From assembly GCA_028873695.1 (NCBI GenBank), contig JAPPNU010000028.1:248001-312000 (forward strand): DNA of 64,000 nt, written 5' to 3'. The DNA comes from Gemmatimonadota bacterium. Lineage in GTDB: Bacteria; Latescibacterota; UBA2968; GCA-2709665. Made by a program: the position numbers and the translations under genes. Below are positions 9,189 to 18,252 of this stretch, one piece after another; the first letter of the stretch is position 1; each line of letters opens with the position of its first letter. A model generated the notes under the pieces. It saw nothing but the letters and a program-made list of their open reading frames with translations. It was not told the origin of the DNA and searched no databases.

Positions 9189-9224
9189 GTATCAATCCCT
9201 GAACATCCTTCTCACGAAATGAAA

Positions 9225-9265
9225 AAAGCGGGACGACGCACGCTGCAGGCGCATTGTCCCGCTTT
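9225..9265. terminator. Stem-loop downstream of the nuclease remnant
   Basis: AAAGCGGGAC (9225-9234) pairs with GTCCCGCTTT (9256-9265) around a 21-base loop that can itself fold. A-rich on the left and ending in TTT, it looks like a weak bidirectional terminator. Confidence 0.5.
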
Positions 9266-9314
9266 GAATTGGTTCCGAAAAACGTGTACCGAAACTCCTT
9301 TTACAATTGGATTA

Positions 9315-9350
9315 AAAAAGCCTGTTATGTCGTTGCATATCAGGCTTTTT
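9315..9350 (-). terminator. Hairpin repeat copy 2, terminator of the SMP-30 gene
   Basis: AAAAAGCCTG (9315-9324) pairs with CAGGCTTTTT (9341-9350). On the minus strand the stem is followed by a T run, which suits termination of the lactonase-like gene at 9454-10314. It shares CGTTGCATATCAGGCTTT with the hairpin at 8185-8222 and is likewise followed by a GGCCGGTCGCCC palindrome near 9370, so the two are copies of one dispersed repeat. Confidence 0.7.
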
Positions 9351-9453
9351 GCATATCGGACGGGGGACCGGCCGGTCGCCCCTGCATTCCAAAGATCTGA
9401 CGGTTTTCCTGTTTCCTTCACCCGTCTTGCGTCTCCCATCTCCCGCTCTTTTG

Positions 9454-10314
9454 CTACAAACCGATTCGCGAATAGAACTCCTCCACGCCGCGGATGCCCA
9501 GGTTCAGGCGGAACAGGGCGCCGGCGTGTTCGCCGTCCTCGTGTTTGATGTTTCCCCCGGCGGTCGTGACGTAGATGTCCGTGTAGTCCTCTCCGCCAAA
9601 GGTGAGGCTCGACACTTTCTTGACCGGAAACGCGATGCGCCGTTCTTCCACGCCGTCGGGGGTGTAGCGTACGAGGCAGCGGCCGTCCCAACGGGCGGAC
9701 CAGACGCAGCCTTGCGCGTCTACGGTCATGCCGTCCGGTATCCCTTCGTCTTCCGCCGCCCGCGTCGTAAAGACCACCCGGTTCGCAATGTCGCCGGTTT
9801 CCCGACTATAGTCGAACCGGTAGATATTGAGCGTGGGCGAGTCCGTAAAGTACATACGCCGTAGGTCCGCCGTGAACCCCATCCCGTTGGAAATCCCCAC
9901 TTCATCGATGACCACGCGAAGCGTGCCGTCCGTATCCAGTCGATACAGCCTTCCAGGCCGCTCCGGCGTGGGCATGGTACCGCAGAATACCCGGCCCTCG
10001 GGATCCGCAATCACGTCATTGAAGCGAGTCTCGCGCTCGTCGGGGATTTCCTCGATTACCGTCGTTAGTTCGCCGTCGCGCCAGACCTTGACCGCGCCTC
10101 GCTCCATGAAGAACAGCAGAGATCCGTCGGCCTGCACGGTAAAGCCGCCCACGACGCCGCCCGTGTAGCAGGTCTCGTGCATTCCCGTGGCCGGGTCGTA
10201 CCTGAACACGCGGCCGGCAGGAATGTCAGTCCAGTAGACCCTTTTCTCCATCGGGTGCCAGAGGGGCCCTTCTCCAGTCTCACAGGCGTAGTCCGCGATC
10301 AGCTCGGGCTGCAT
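9454..10314 (-). CDS. SMP-30/gluconolactonase/LRE family protein
   Basis: A 286-residue six-bladed propeller of the SMP-30/gluconolactonase family, which hydrolyses aldonolactones using one divalent metal. Landmark segments are present in order: EGPLWHP near residue 15 (metal Glu), RFNDVIADPEGRVF, ISNGMGFT and IPDGMTVD (metal Asp), then TSLTFGG-like SSLTFGG. The start has AAAGGAG eight bases upstream. It could supply the lactonase step after a uronate or aldose dehydrogenase such as the Udh-like protein at 5698. Family call is strong; the substrate is inferred. Confidence 0.88.
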   Translation of the reverse strand: MQPELIADYACETGEGPLWHPMEKRVYWTDIPAGRVFRYDPATGMHETCYTGGVVGGFTVQADGSLLFFMERGAVKVWRDGELTTVIEEIPDERETRFNDVIADPEGRVFCGTMPTPERPGRLYRLDTDGTLRVVIDEVGISNGMGFTADLRRMYFTDSPTLNIYRFDYSRETGDIANRVVFTTRAAEDEGIPDGMTVDAQGCVWSARWDGRCLVRYTPDGVEERRIAFPVKKVSSLTFGGEDYTDIYVTTAGGNIKHEDGEHAGALFRLNLGIRGVEEFYSRIGL

Positions 10315-10530
10315 CTGTCGCTCCTTTCGCGCAAGCTTCCGTTCCCGCCTCGATTCGTAGAGGGCGGCCGGTTCAATTGTAATGGCGGGTTCATATCTAT
10401 ATCCCGGACCGCGGCATTGTCAAGGGAATTGTCGATTCGACGCCGGAGTCGGTTTCAGCTTGTCCGCTCCTGTGCCGCCCGGTATATTTCGCGTGCCTGA
10501 AGGGGAAGTGGTCGTGCGAAAGGACTCGAC

Positions 10531-10743
10531 ATGTCCGGGAGTCAGGAAGGCGAAAACGGGCAACGTGAGATAGGCAAATGGATGGCCGTCGGATCGGGCG
10601 CCGGCGCCGTCGCGGGTTCCGTCTTCGGTGTGGGCAGCGGCGACTTCGGTCTGTGGTTGAGCGCCGGAGTTTCGATCGGCGCCAGTCTGGGGCTTGCGGT
10701 GGGGGCCTGTATCCGGCGACTCAAGTTCAGGCGGAAGGATTGA
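10531..10743 (+). CDS. Small glycine-rich membrane protein
   Basis: 70 residues with a polar N terminus, two hydrophobic Gly/Ala-rich segments (about residues 18-37 and 42-59) joined by a short turn, and a basic tail (RRLKFRRKD), consistent with a membrane hairpin whose C terminus is cytoplasmic. GGG/GAG spacing suggests glycine-zipper helices. The start is preceded by AAAGGA. It is transcribed away from the lactonase gene. No family is recognised. Confidence 0.6.
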   Translation: MSGSQEGENGQREIGKWMAVGSGAGAVAGSVFGVGSGDFGLWLSAGVSIGASLGLAVGACIRRLKFRRKD

Positions 10744-10818
10744 CACCGGTGTACCTGCCCTGATGCTCGTGAATGGCATCGACCGCGATGTACCTGAGTA
10801 CAGGCGAGACGTCGGGGT

Positions 10819-11682
10819 TCAGTAAATCGGAACGCCCGCGCGTTTCGAGATCGCCCGGACGTTGGCGGCGGCCAGCGGAATCTGATCCGGGCCCAGGTGT
10901 TCGATCAGCGCATATCCGTCCGGATGACGTGCATGAAAAAGCCCCAGGGCAAGGGCAAGATTCAGTTCGCCGTGGCCGGGGACGGCTTCTTCGAGATGAA
11001 CCACCAGGCGGTTGCCGACGGCGATGTCCTTGACGTGACAGACGGGCGCGAGCGCGCCGATGGTTTCGAAAATGTGGTTCAGGCGATCGGTGTCCGAGTA
11101 GACCTGGTCGATGGATTCGAAGTGATTGACGTAGTCCATCACCAGCCTCATGTTCGCGCTGTTGACCGACTCGATGAGCCGACGGCAGGCCTGAGGGGTA
11201 TTGAGTATTGAAACAACGTGGCTTTCCATGACCGTAACGACGTTCAGCGCCGCAGTGCGGCGTGCGATCTGCCGCAGCGTGCGGTTCAGCAACGCGTACG
11301 CTTCAGGCGTATGGTTTTCGCGATGCGGCGTCCACGCTCCGGCGGGGTTTCGGCTGCCCGGCCTGATCAGGTAGCAGCCGGCGCCGAGGCGCGCGGCGAT
11401 CTTTGCGCCCGTCACCACCCTGGACACGGCGCAGGAACGGACCTCCGGGTCCGGATCGAAGAGGCATTCGCCGTAGGTGATTGCAAACTGCGCGAGATCG
11501 ATCTGATGGTCCGCGAAGAGCCGTCTGCATCCGGCCGCGTCTTCGTCTGAGATATCGTTCAACAGTTCGCCCGGCAGATGAAAGCCGGCGCCCGTGAAGC
11601 CAAGTTCCCGAATCCTTTCGAAGTGGCCGTCCGTGAAGCTCCGTAGGTCTCCTGGCAGCATGCCGACAATGCCGAGTCTCAT
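10819..11682 (-). CDS. Sugar phosphate isomerase/epimerase family protein
   Basis: A 287-residue TIM-barrel protein of the xylose-isomerase-like family. Likely metal ligands lie in VMESH (Glu), VMDYVNH (Asp), CHVKD (His) and LIEHLG (Glu), in the family's order. The start at 11682 (MRLGIVGMLPG) fits the first beta strand; the open frame runs further upstream, but that extension lies inside a mobile repeat (11705-11866) and is spurious. Substrate unknown. It is the second of three such barrels in this window, which are too different from one another to be recent duplicates. Confidence 0.78.
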   Translation of the reverse strand: MRLGIVGMLPGDLRSFTDGHFERIRELGFTGAGFHLPGELLNDISDEDAAGCRRLFADHQIDLAQFAITYGECLFDPDPEVRSCAVSRVVTGAKIAARLGAGCYLIRPGSRNPAGAWTPHRENHTPEAYALLNRTLRQIARRTAALNVVTVMESHVVSILNTPQACRRLIESVNSANMRLVMDYVNHFESIDQVYSDTDRLNHIFETIGALAPVCHVKDIAVGNRLVVHLEEAVPGHGELNLALALGLFHARHPDGYALIEHLGPDQIPLAAANVRAISKRAGVPIY

Positions 11683-11704
11683 TTGCGATTCCAATTGAAT
11701 CCTG

Positions 11705-11866
11705 GAAGCTGTCTTAAAATTTCCAGCGGTCTTCGCGCGGCTGCAAAAGCGCCGGTCGGCGTTGGTCAAACCCGCCCGTATAGACAAGTATGGGCGGGTT
11801 TTCCCGCCTTGACCGCCGCATTTTCGCTCGCGCTCGGGAACTCACCGGTAATTTTAAAACAGCTAC
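11705..11866 (-). mobile_element. MITE-like element, family 1, long copy
   Basis: 162 bp bounded by about 20-bp imperfect terminal inverted repeats (left GAAGCTGTCTTAAAATTTCC; right end, read on the minus strand, G-AGCTGTTTTAAAATTACC). It encodes nothing. The interior holds a strong hairpin at 11768-11801 (AAACCCGCCCGTA with TATGGGCGGGTTT) flanked by GGTCAA/TTGACC. Its two ends match both ends of the 84-bp copy at 29177-29260, which lacks the interior. It sits in the divergent promoter region between the 10819 and 11913 genes. Confidence 0.75.
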
Positions 11867-11912
11867 CAAAAACCGTCAGCGATTCGCTGACGGACCGAAA
11901 GGAGGCGGATCG

Positions 11913-12197
11913 ATGGCCCAGTCCGTAGATGATTTGAGTGTCAATTATGAGGAAGACGGTGTTCTGCTCTGCAGGCAACTGGACAAGCACGTGCTTTCGA
12001 AGGGGGCGTGGGCGACCGTAATGTTCCTGTACCAGGATCTGAACCGGCAATCGGGTGAATACGGGCCTGAAAAAGTGACGATTCGCCGATTCCAGAAGCG
12101 GGACGGGACATATATTCCGCGGAGCAAGTTCAATATTTCGAGCCTGGACCAGGGTCGAAAAATCGTATCGGCGCTCCAGGACTGGATTGAAAAATAG
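11913..12197 (+). CDS. Conserved small cytosolic protein of unknown function
   Basis: 94 residues, soluble, mixed alpha/beta, rich in charged residues; no signal or membrane segment. The start at 11913 has AAAGGAGGCGG ahead of it; the frame is open further left only through the neighbouring mobile repeat. The pattern (NYEEDGVLLCRQLDK, GAWATVMFLYQDL, KVTIRRFQKRDG, SKFNISSLDQ) looks conserved rather than random, and I believe similar short proteins occur in Deltaproteobacteria-type genomes, but I cannot name a function. It converges on the UxaA-type gene with a 17-base gap. Confidence 0.68.
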   Translation: MAQSVDDLSVNYEEDGVLLCRQLDKHVLSKGAWATVMFLYQDLNRQSGEYGPEKVTIRRFQKRDGTYIPRSKFNISSLDQGRKIVSALQDWIEK

Positions 12198-12214
12198 CGT
12201 ATATACCTGCGTAA

Positions 12215-14917
12215 CTACATCGAAACGCCCAGCAGCCCTCGAGTGAACTGAAAATCCGTATTCTTCTGTCTCATCGCGACGGCTGTATAGTTTCGAGACG
12301 CGGTTTCCAGGAGTAGCTCGGCGATCCGCCGGGCGTTCTTCTCGGGCGTTTCGGATAGCGCTAGGTCCAGGTCGCGCGCGTAGCCCTCACACACCGGCGG
12401 CTCCGTACTGAACTGAAGCACAGGCAACATCGGATGCCCCTGCATTGGATGTTCGGCCACGTGCGCAATCAGGATCTGCGCGCCCGTGCCGCCAAGGCCG
12501 GTAAGCGTCTCGACCCAGTGGTCCGTCTGCGTTTCCATGATATAGAAACCCGGGGGCCCCGCCGTCTGGCCGTATCCGAGTGAGGGTCCCGGTAACGCGT
12601 TCGGCAGCACGGTATCGGAAAACGGAACCGAGGAGAGCATTGCCGAGTTGTCCGGCATCACGACTCGTGCGCCCGCGCCCACCAGCCGACGGACCAGGAC
12701 CGCAAACGTCGCCGAGGCTGCGTCGTTGACCCTGCCCTCGGTCAGGATGCCCACCCACAGCGCCGCCGGATCGGACTGTCTGTAAACCGGCGGACGATCT
12801 CCTTCCACCCGCCCGGAAAACCAGGATTCCACGTTGCGAAGCGTGCATTCGAGTCCCCCGTCGAGCTGGATACTCGACCACCCGAAGCGGGCGGGATCGA
12901 TGCCGTCACGTTCAAGTTCGTGCCGGAGATAGTCGTTGTGGGTTTTTTCACATCCGTGTTCCAGCAGCAGCGCGTGCCTTACCACGGGGTGGGTGAGGTA
13001 GCCGAGCATCGTTCGGGAATACATCCGTTCGGTCACGTCGCCTGCCACGCCGCAGCCCTCGGTGTGTACGAGCGCGACGTACCGTGAGATACCCACGCCT
13101 TTTCCGATCTCGTTTCGTTCGAGGCGTTCCGCGGCCATCTTTGCGATCTGGCCCGCGCAGAGGCTGGTCGGCAGGATCAGGCCGACCTGGTCGGCGGCAA
13201 TGCCGGCCGCGGTCACGATGCCCCGGAACGTGCCCGACAGCGCGATGCGTTCCGCCCGGATGGGTATGGGTTTTCCGTTGGGCCGAGGGAGCGCCCGGAG
13301 ACGTTCGATATTGCCGGTGTCGGTCTGTTGCCAGTTCCGCCAGATTGATACCTGGGAGTGTCCCGCCCGTTCGCCTTTGCTCTTTGTTCCCGATGCGACG
13401 TCAAGCGTAAGGTCCGTCATCCGCGTCCCCAGCGCGTCAAGCGGAGTTCCGTCGAGATAGGCGCCCGCGTTAACGTCCATTTCGTTCTTGAGGAGTTCAT
13501 AGCGGCTCGTCGTCGTAATGACCTTCAGGGTGGGAACAAAGGGGAAATTGGTGATGGAGCCGTTACCGGTGATGAAGAAGACCAGGTTACATCCCGATGC
13601 GACCTGTCCCGCAATGCTCTCAAGGTCGTTCCCGGGGCTGTCCATGAAGTAGAACCCGGGTTCGGGCATGGATTCGGCGTAGTCCAGGACCCCGTCGAGG
13701 CGAACCTCCGGGTGTCGCTTCATCGCTGCGCCGATGGACTTGAGTACAATGTTGTATATGCCTCTGAGCCTGTTGCCGCCTGAGGGGTTGCCTTCGGCGG
13801 TCGTACCGTGGCACGCGGCAAGTTCCTTGTATGCTTCGACGCGTTCCAGGAAGCGGCGGGCCGTGCTAACGTCCTTGACATTCTGCAGTACATAAGGCTC
13901 CGCGCCGATGAGTTCGTCCGTTTCCGCCAGGTTTGCCGAACCGCCATTCCGAATAATCTCTCTCGCGACCCATGACGCCAGCGGGTTTCCCGACACGCCG
14001 GAAAAGGCGTCCGATCCGCCGCACTGAAGCGCGATCTTGAGATGGGACGCGGACGCCGGCCGTCGGGCCGTGCGGTTCACCTCGGGCAGCCACCGGGCGA
14101 CCACGTCCCGGGCCCGGTCGAGATTGTCTTCGAATGCGCCGCGCAAGGTGAGAAAGCGGTGGGGGACATCGGAAAGGGGAACGTTGTTTTCCGACATATA
14201 GGTGCGAAGCATGGCATTGGTAACCGGCTCCGTGCCGTAGTCGACCGCAAGGACGGCGCCCACGTTCGGGTGTACCATAAAACCGGCAAGCGTTCTCAGA
14301 AGAAGGTCCAGGTTGTTCGGCGCGGCCCGCCCGCCTCCTTCGGTGTGCGCAACGGCGACGATCCCGTCGATGTTGGGATAAGCGCCGGAAACCCCGTTCA
14401 ATCTTCGTTCCAATTGCTTGACGAAGCTTCCCGTGCGGGACGTCGTGCCCAGGATCAGGACATAGTTTCGGGTGCCGACCCCCCTGGCGGCGCATCGGGC
14501 GTATCCCTCGAACGTACGGATGCCCTCGACCGGAGGGGCCTGATCGCCGGGATGGAACGTGTCCTCATTCAGACGGTAGGGTTCGATCCGGTCCCTGAAA
14601 TTGGGTTCGGCCGGCAGTTGAAAATCCAGGCTGCGGAGGCTGAGCGCTTCCAGCATACCGGCGTTACAGACGTAGTCGCCCGGAGAAATAGCGCGCAATG
14701 CGACGCCGAACGGGAGATTCCAGGAAAAGAGGGACCCACCCGCCGGGATGGGCGCCACGGCGAACCGGTGGCCCTCGAGCATCGTCGTAGCCAGCCGAAG
14801 AACAGAGCCGAGGTTGCGGATACGTACGCCAGCCGTCAGATTCCGCGTCGCGATGGCGACGTTGTCACCTGACTGCGGCAGTCTGGCCACGTCCTCAAAG
14901 TCGAATGTTCCCGACAT
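12215..14917 (-). CDS. UxaA/GarD-type dehydratase: SAF domain plus two UxaA-like domains
   Basis: A 900-residue fusion. Residues about 15-100 form a SAF domain, the small-subunit part of altronate/galactarate dehydratases. Residues about 130-510 match the UxaA large domain ([62 protein letters not shown]). Residues about 545-885 repeat the same architecture more loosely ([46 protein letters not shown]). Known UxaA proteins have SAF plus one large domain in about 500 residues, so this is a duplicated form. The reaction is probably dehydration of an aldonate or aldarate with Fe2+. The start has GGGAGACAG upstream. The divergent gene is a DtxR-type regulator of the iron locus. Confidence 0.82.
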   Translation of the reverse strand: MSGTFDFEDVARLPQSGDNVAIATRNLTAGVRIRNLGSVLRLATTMLEGHRFAVAPIPAGGSLFSWNLPFGVALRAISPGDYVCNAGMLEALSLRSLDFQLPAEPNFRDRIEPYRLNEDTFHPGDQAPPVEGIRTFEGYARCAARGVGTRNYVLILGTTSRTGSFVKQLERRLNGVSGAYPNIDGIVAVAHTEGGGRAAPNNLDLLLRTLAGFMVHPNVGAVLAVDYGTEPVTNAMLRTYMSENNVPLSDVPHRFLTLRGAFEDNLDRARDVVARWLPEVNRTARRPASASHLKIALQCGGSDAFSGVSGNPLASWVAREIIRNGGSANLAETDELIGAEPYVLQNVKDVSTARRFLERVEAYKELAACHGTTAEGNPSGGNRLRGIYNIVLKSIGAAMKRHPEVRLDGVLDYAESMPEPGFYFMDSPGNDLESIAGQVASGCNLVFFITGNGSITNFPFVPTLKVITTTSRYELLKNEMDVNAGAYLDGTPLDALGTRMTDLTLDVASGTKSKGERAGHSQVSIWRNWQQTDTGNIERLRALPRPNGKPIPIRAERIALSGTFRGIVTAAGIAADQVGLILPTSLCAGQIAKMAAERLERNEIGKGVGISRYVALVHTEGCGVAGDVTERMYSRTMLGYLTHPVVRHALLLEHGCEKTHNDYLRHELERDGIDPARFGWSSIQLDGGLECTLRNVESWFSGRVEGDRPPVYRQSDPAALWVGILTEGRVNDAASATFAVLVRRLVGAGARVVMPDNSAMLSSVPFSDTVLPNALPGPSLGYGQTAGPPGFYIMETQTDHWVETLTGLGGTGAQILIAHVAEHPMQGHPMLPVLQFSTEPPVCEGYARDLDLALSETPEKNARRIAELLLETASRNYTAVAMRQKNTDFQFTRGLLGVSM

Positions 14918-15142
14918 CGACTGTCTCCCTGTAGCGTTGCCCGGATCTCTCTGATTACGGCAGGGTTCCGGGAGGTATACGAAATCGGGCGCAAAAAGTC
15001 AAGCGCGATGCCGTCGACGCCGGACAATCGATAGATTTCGCTTGACAGGGCGCCCGTCTGTTGATTAAGTTTATAACGTATGTATTATTGGTAAAACATT
15101 TGACTGGTTCAGAAGCCTGACTGAAGACGGAAAGGGGGCCCG

Positions 15143-15673
15143 GTGGCATCTTCCGACGTGTGGAAAGCATTCGAGGAGAATGAAATCACGCACAGCGTCG
15201 CTCATCACCTTGTCGCCATCAGAGAACTCAAGGGCCAGTACGGATACGCACGCGTGTCGGATGTCGCACGACATCTGGACATTACGCGAGGCAGCGCGTC
15301 GCTGACTTTGAAGGCGCTCCGGCAGAAGGAGTTCGTACTTGAAGATCGGAACAAGTTCCTGCGACTTTCCGAACGAGGTGAACGGCTGGTAGGCCTGGTA
15401 CTGGCCAAGCGCGCCATCGTTCGCAAGTTTCTCAGGGACGTACTGCACGTGGAAGGGCATCAGTCGGAAGTGGACGCGTGCAAGGTAGAACACCTTTTGA
15501 GCGAGGAAACCGGCGAAAAACTGCTGAATTTCGTAAGGTTCCTGCTGGCCGATACACCAGAGGCGCGGGGGTTTCTGAACGCGTTCTGGCAGACCGGCGA
15601 CTTCTGCCACGACGAGGCCGATTGTCCGATTTGCGAAGACGATTGTCTCCTCCGAATCGGTGCAGAGGATTGA
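15143..15673 (+). CDS. DtxR/MntR-family metalloregulator with Cys-rich C-terminal tail
   Basis: 176 residues: a winged helix (about 20-80), then the DtxR dimerisation/metal domain. DACKVEHLLS aligns with the primary metal site of DtxR, giving C113, E116 and H117; Cys at this position marks Fe-type sensors. The ancillary-site His and Glu of DtxR are replaced (by Arg in AKRAIVRK), and there is no SH3-like domain. Instead the tail carries C155, C161, C164 and C168, a possible Fe-S or Zn site. GTG start with AAAGGGGG upstream. It heads the feoA-feoB operon, 30 bases before feoA, and is probably its autoregulated controller. Confidence 0.82.
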   Translation: MASSDVWKAFEENEITHSVAHHLVAIRELKGQYGYARVSDVARHLDITRGSASLTLKALRQKEFVLEDRNKFLRLSERGERLVGLVLAKRAIVRKFLRDVLHVEGHQSEVDACKVEHLLSEETGEKLLNFVRFLLADTPEARGFLNAFWQTGDFCHDEADCPICEDDCLLRIGAED

Positions 15674-15703
15674 TCCGGCAATACGACGGAAAGGGATGAT
15701 AAA

Positions 15704-16006
15704 ATGGTGGCGCGTCTGATGCAACTGGCCACACGCGGCGTCCGGGTTTCAGCGGATCGGAAGAACCGTTCGCGGGAAATGTACCGGGGTTCGCTGGCCG
15801 GACTCGACGTGGGCGACGAAGGCACGGTGGAATCGGTGGAGGGGAACACGCCTCTCGCCTCCCGGTTGCGTGAATTGGGCGTGTGTCCGGGGGTCAGAAT
15901 TCGAATGCTCCGCGCCGGCGGCAGGTTGGTCGTGCAGGTGGAAGGCGCCCGGTTCTGTCTGCGGATGCACGATGCGGTTGCCGTAAGGCTTAGTCCGATC
16001 AGCTGA
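15704..16006 (+). CDS. feoA: FeoA-domain protein
   Basis: A 100-residue cytosolic SH3-like protein of the Feo ferrous iron uptake system, thought to bind and modulate FeoB. After a ~28-residue extension, the FeoA core is clear: SLAGLDVGDEGTVESVEG, RLRELGVCPGVRIRML, and a closing LRMHDAVAVRLSP strand. The ATG follows GGAAAGGGATGA. It lies between the DtxR-type regulator and feoB, 10 bases before the latter, in one operon. Confidence 0.9.
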   Translation: MVARLMQLATRGVRVSADRKNRSREMYRGSLAGLDVGDEGTVESVEGNTPLASRLRELGVCPGVRIRMLRAGGRLVVQVEGARFCLRMHDAVAVRLSPIS

Positions 16007-16016
16007 GGTCGTACGC

Positions 16017-18251
16017 ATGGCCACGGAGTTGTCCGACGAACCCCGCACCGGCGTAGATCAGCGCTATACAATCGCACTGGTGGGCAATCCAAATACCGGT
16101 AAGACCACGCTTTTTAACGGTCTTACCGGTCTTTTTCAACATGTCGGCAACTACCCCGGCGTAACCGTTGAGCGCAAGGTTGGGCGGCTGAGGCTGAGCG
16201 ACGACAGGACGGTGGATCTCGTCGACCTGCCGGGAACCTACAGCCTCGCCGCACATGCCCCTGACGAAATGATCGTGGCGGACGTACTGCTCGGGCGCAT
16301 GCCGAGCGAATCCGGGATCGACGCGGTTCTCGCAATTGTCGACGCCTCGAATCTCTACCGAAACCTCTACCTGGTCTCGCAGGTACTCGAACTCGGCATT
16401 CCCGCGGTCGTTGCGCTTAATATGTCGGACGTGGCGGATGCGCGGGGCATACGCATTGACGTCGACCGGCTCTCCGGGTGCCTGGGGGTTCCGGTGGTCC
16501 GGGTATGTGCGAACCGGCGACAGGGCCTTGGCGAACTGCGTCGTGAACTGAGACGGCTGTTGCGTGGGGGACAGCAGAAGGGGTTGTCGCTGCTGCCCGG
16601 ATTTCCCGACGGATTTCCCGCCGCGGTCGATGCGGTCGCGGCGGTGTTGGAGTCGCAATACGCGGGAAACGCGTCCCTGCGTCGCGCGGAGGCGTTGCGG
16701 GCGATCGTCGACGAGGGCGGTTACGCGGAACGCCGGCTTATCGAGACGCGCGGCGACGGTCTCCGGGAGAAACTGGCGGACGCCCGGGGCAGGTATTCCA
16801 GGGTATCAGGATTGTCCGCGCTTGAATCGGAGGTCCGATACGACTGGATCGGGCGGGTGCTTGCGCAAAGCGTATCGCAGCCGGAAGACCTTCAAAAAAC
16901 GCATTCGGACCGCATCGACGGGGTACTTACGCACCGGATCTGGGGTACGCTTCTGTTTATCGCCATAATGGGGGTGGTATTCCAGGCCATCTACGCCTGG
17001 GCCGGTCCGCTGATGGATCGGGTAGATGATTTGTTCGCCGCGCTGTCCGGATGGGTGGGTGGCTGGTTTCCGGACGGGGCGCTGAAGAGTCTGATTCAGG
17101 ACGGAATCATTGCGGGCGTGGGCGGTGTCGTCGTCTTCCTGCCTCAGATTGCAATTCTCTTTTTCTTTATCGCTGTTCTGGAAGATTGCGGGTATATGGC
17201 CCGTGCGGCCCTGCTGATGGACAGGCTTCTCACTAAGTGCGGTCTTTCCGGGCAGTCGTTCATCCCGATGCTGTCCAGCTTCGCTTGCGCCGTGCCCGGA
17301 ATCATGGCAACCCGGACCATTGAAGGCCGTCGGAACCGGCTGGTCACCATCCTGGTAGCGCCCTTGATGAGTTGTTCTGCCCGACTGCCGGTCTACACCA
17401 TCCTTATAGGCGCGTTTATCCCGGCAAAATCGATTCTGGGGGCGTGGGTCGGCCTGCAGGGACTTACGCTTTTTGCGATGTATTGCGTGGGTGTGGCGAC
17501 TGCGGTACCCGTGGCCTGGCTCTTGAGGAAGACCCTATTGAAAGGGGAAACGTCGCCATTCATTCTCGAGTTTCCTTCGTATAAGATTCCGGACAAACGG
17601 ACGGTCGGCCTGAGAGTCTATCAGAGTTCACGGGCGTTTCTCATGCGCGCGGGAAGTATCATCCTGGCTGCAACCATTGTGATGTGGGCGCTGGCCTACT
17701 TCCCCAGGCCGGAGGAAACCGTCGCGGAGTACGAGCGCCACCGGCTCGTTGCCGAGACGTCGCTTTCGGGCGAGGATTTGCGGGTGGCCCTTGCGGAGCT
17801 GGACGCGCGGATGGCGGCTGAACTTCTGAATGGAAGTTTCCTGGGCCGGGCGGGGCATTGGATAGAACCTGCGGTTATTCCGCTGGGCTGGGACTGGCGT
17901 ATCGGTATGGCCACGCTCGCGTCCTTTCCCGCGCGGGAGGTTATTGTCGCAACGCTTGGAACGATCTACAGCCTCGGCCGCGATGCGGACGTTTCGCCCG
18001 AAGACCTGCGCGGCGCGCTTCGAAGCGCAACCTGGGACGATGGGCGTCCCGTATTCAATGTACCCGTCGCGCTGTCGGTGATGGTCTTTTTCGCGCTGTG
18101 TGCGCAGTGTGTATCCACGCTGGCGGTCATTCGCCGCGAGACGCAATCCTGGAGATGGACGATTCTCACGTTCGGCTATATGACGGTATTGGCCTATGTT
18201 GCCGCGCTCGTGACCTATCAGGGCACAATGGCTCTGGGATGGGGGGTATAG
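16017..18251 (+). CDS. feoB: Ferrous iron transporter FeoB, intact
   Basis: 744 residues, full length. Cytosolic GTPase domain: G1 GNPNTGKT at 23-30, G3 DLPGTYS at 70-76, G4 NMSD near 135. Then a helical regulator region and about ten membrane helices with two Gate repeats and the Cys-bearing segment FALCAQCVSTLAVIRRETQSW in the C-terminal helices that is typical of FeoB. It imports Fe2+ across the inner membrane. It is followed within one base by a Cys-rich FeoB-associated peptide gene and then a strong terminator, so regulator-feoA-feoB-peptide form one operon. Confidence 0.95.
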   Translation: MATELSDEPRTGVDQRYTIALVGNPNTGKTTLFNGLTGLFQHVGNYPGVTVERKVGRLRLSDDRTVDLVDLPGTYSLAAHAPDEMIVADVLLGRMPSESGIDAVLAIVDASNLYRNLYLVSQVLELGIPAVVALNMSDVADARGIRIDVDRLSGCLGVPVVRVCANRRQGLGELRRELRRLLRGGQQKGLSLLPGFPDGFPAAVDAVAAVLESQYAGNASLRRAEALRAIVDEGGYAERRLIETRGDGLREKLADARGRYSRVSGLSALESEVRYDWIGRVLAQSVSQPEDLQKTHSDRIDGVLTHRIWGTLLFIAIMGVVFQAIYAWAGPLMDRVDDLFAALSGWVGGWFPDGALKSLIQDGIIAGVGGVVVFLPQIAILFFFIAVLEDCGYMARAALLMDRLLTKCGLSGQSFIPMLSSFACAVPGIMATRTIEGRRNRLVTILVAPLMSCSARLPVYTILIGAFIPAKSILGAWVGLQGLTLFAMYCVGVATAVPVAWLLRKTLLKGETSPFILEFPSYKIPDKRTVGLRVYQSSRAFLMRAGSIILAATIVMWALAYFPRPEETVAEYERHRLVAETSLSGEDLRVALAELDARMAAELLNGSFLGRAGHWIEPAVIPLGWDWRIGMATLASFPAREVIVATLGTIYSLGRDADVSPEDLRGALRSATWDDGRPVFNVPVALSVMVFFALCAQCVSTLAVIRRETQSWRWTILTFGYMTVLAYVAALVTYQGTMALGWGV

Positions 18252-18252
18252 A

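Noticed and set aside
15042..15077. DtxR box ahead of the first Feo operon
   Set aside because: A TTGACA at 15042 and AT-rich palindromic bits near 15070-15095 exist, but no convincing inverted repeat or well-spaced -10 could be fixed.
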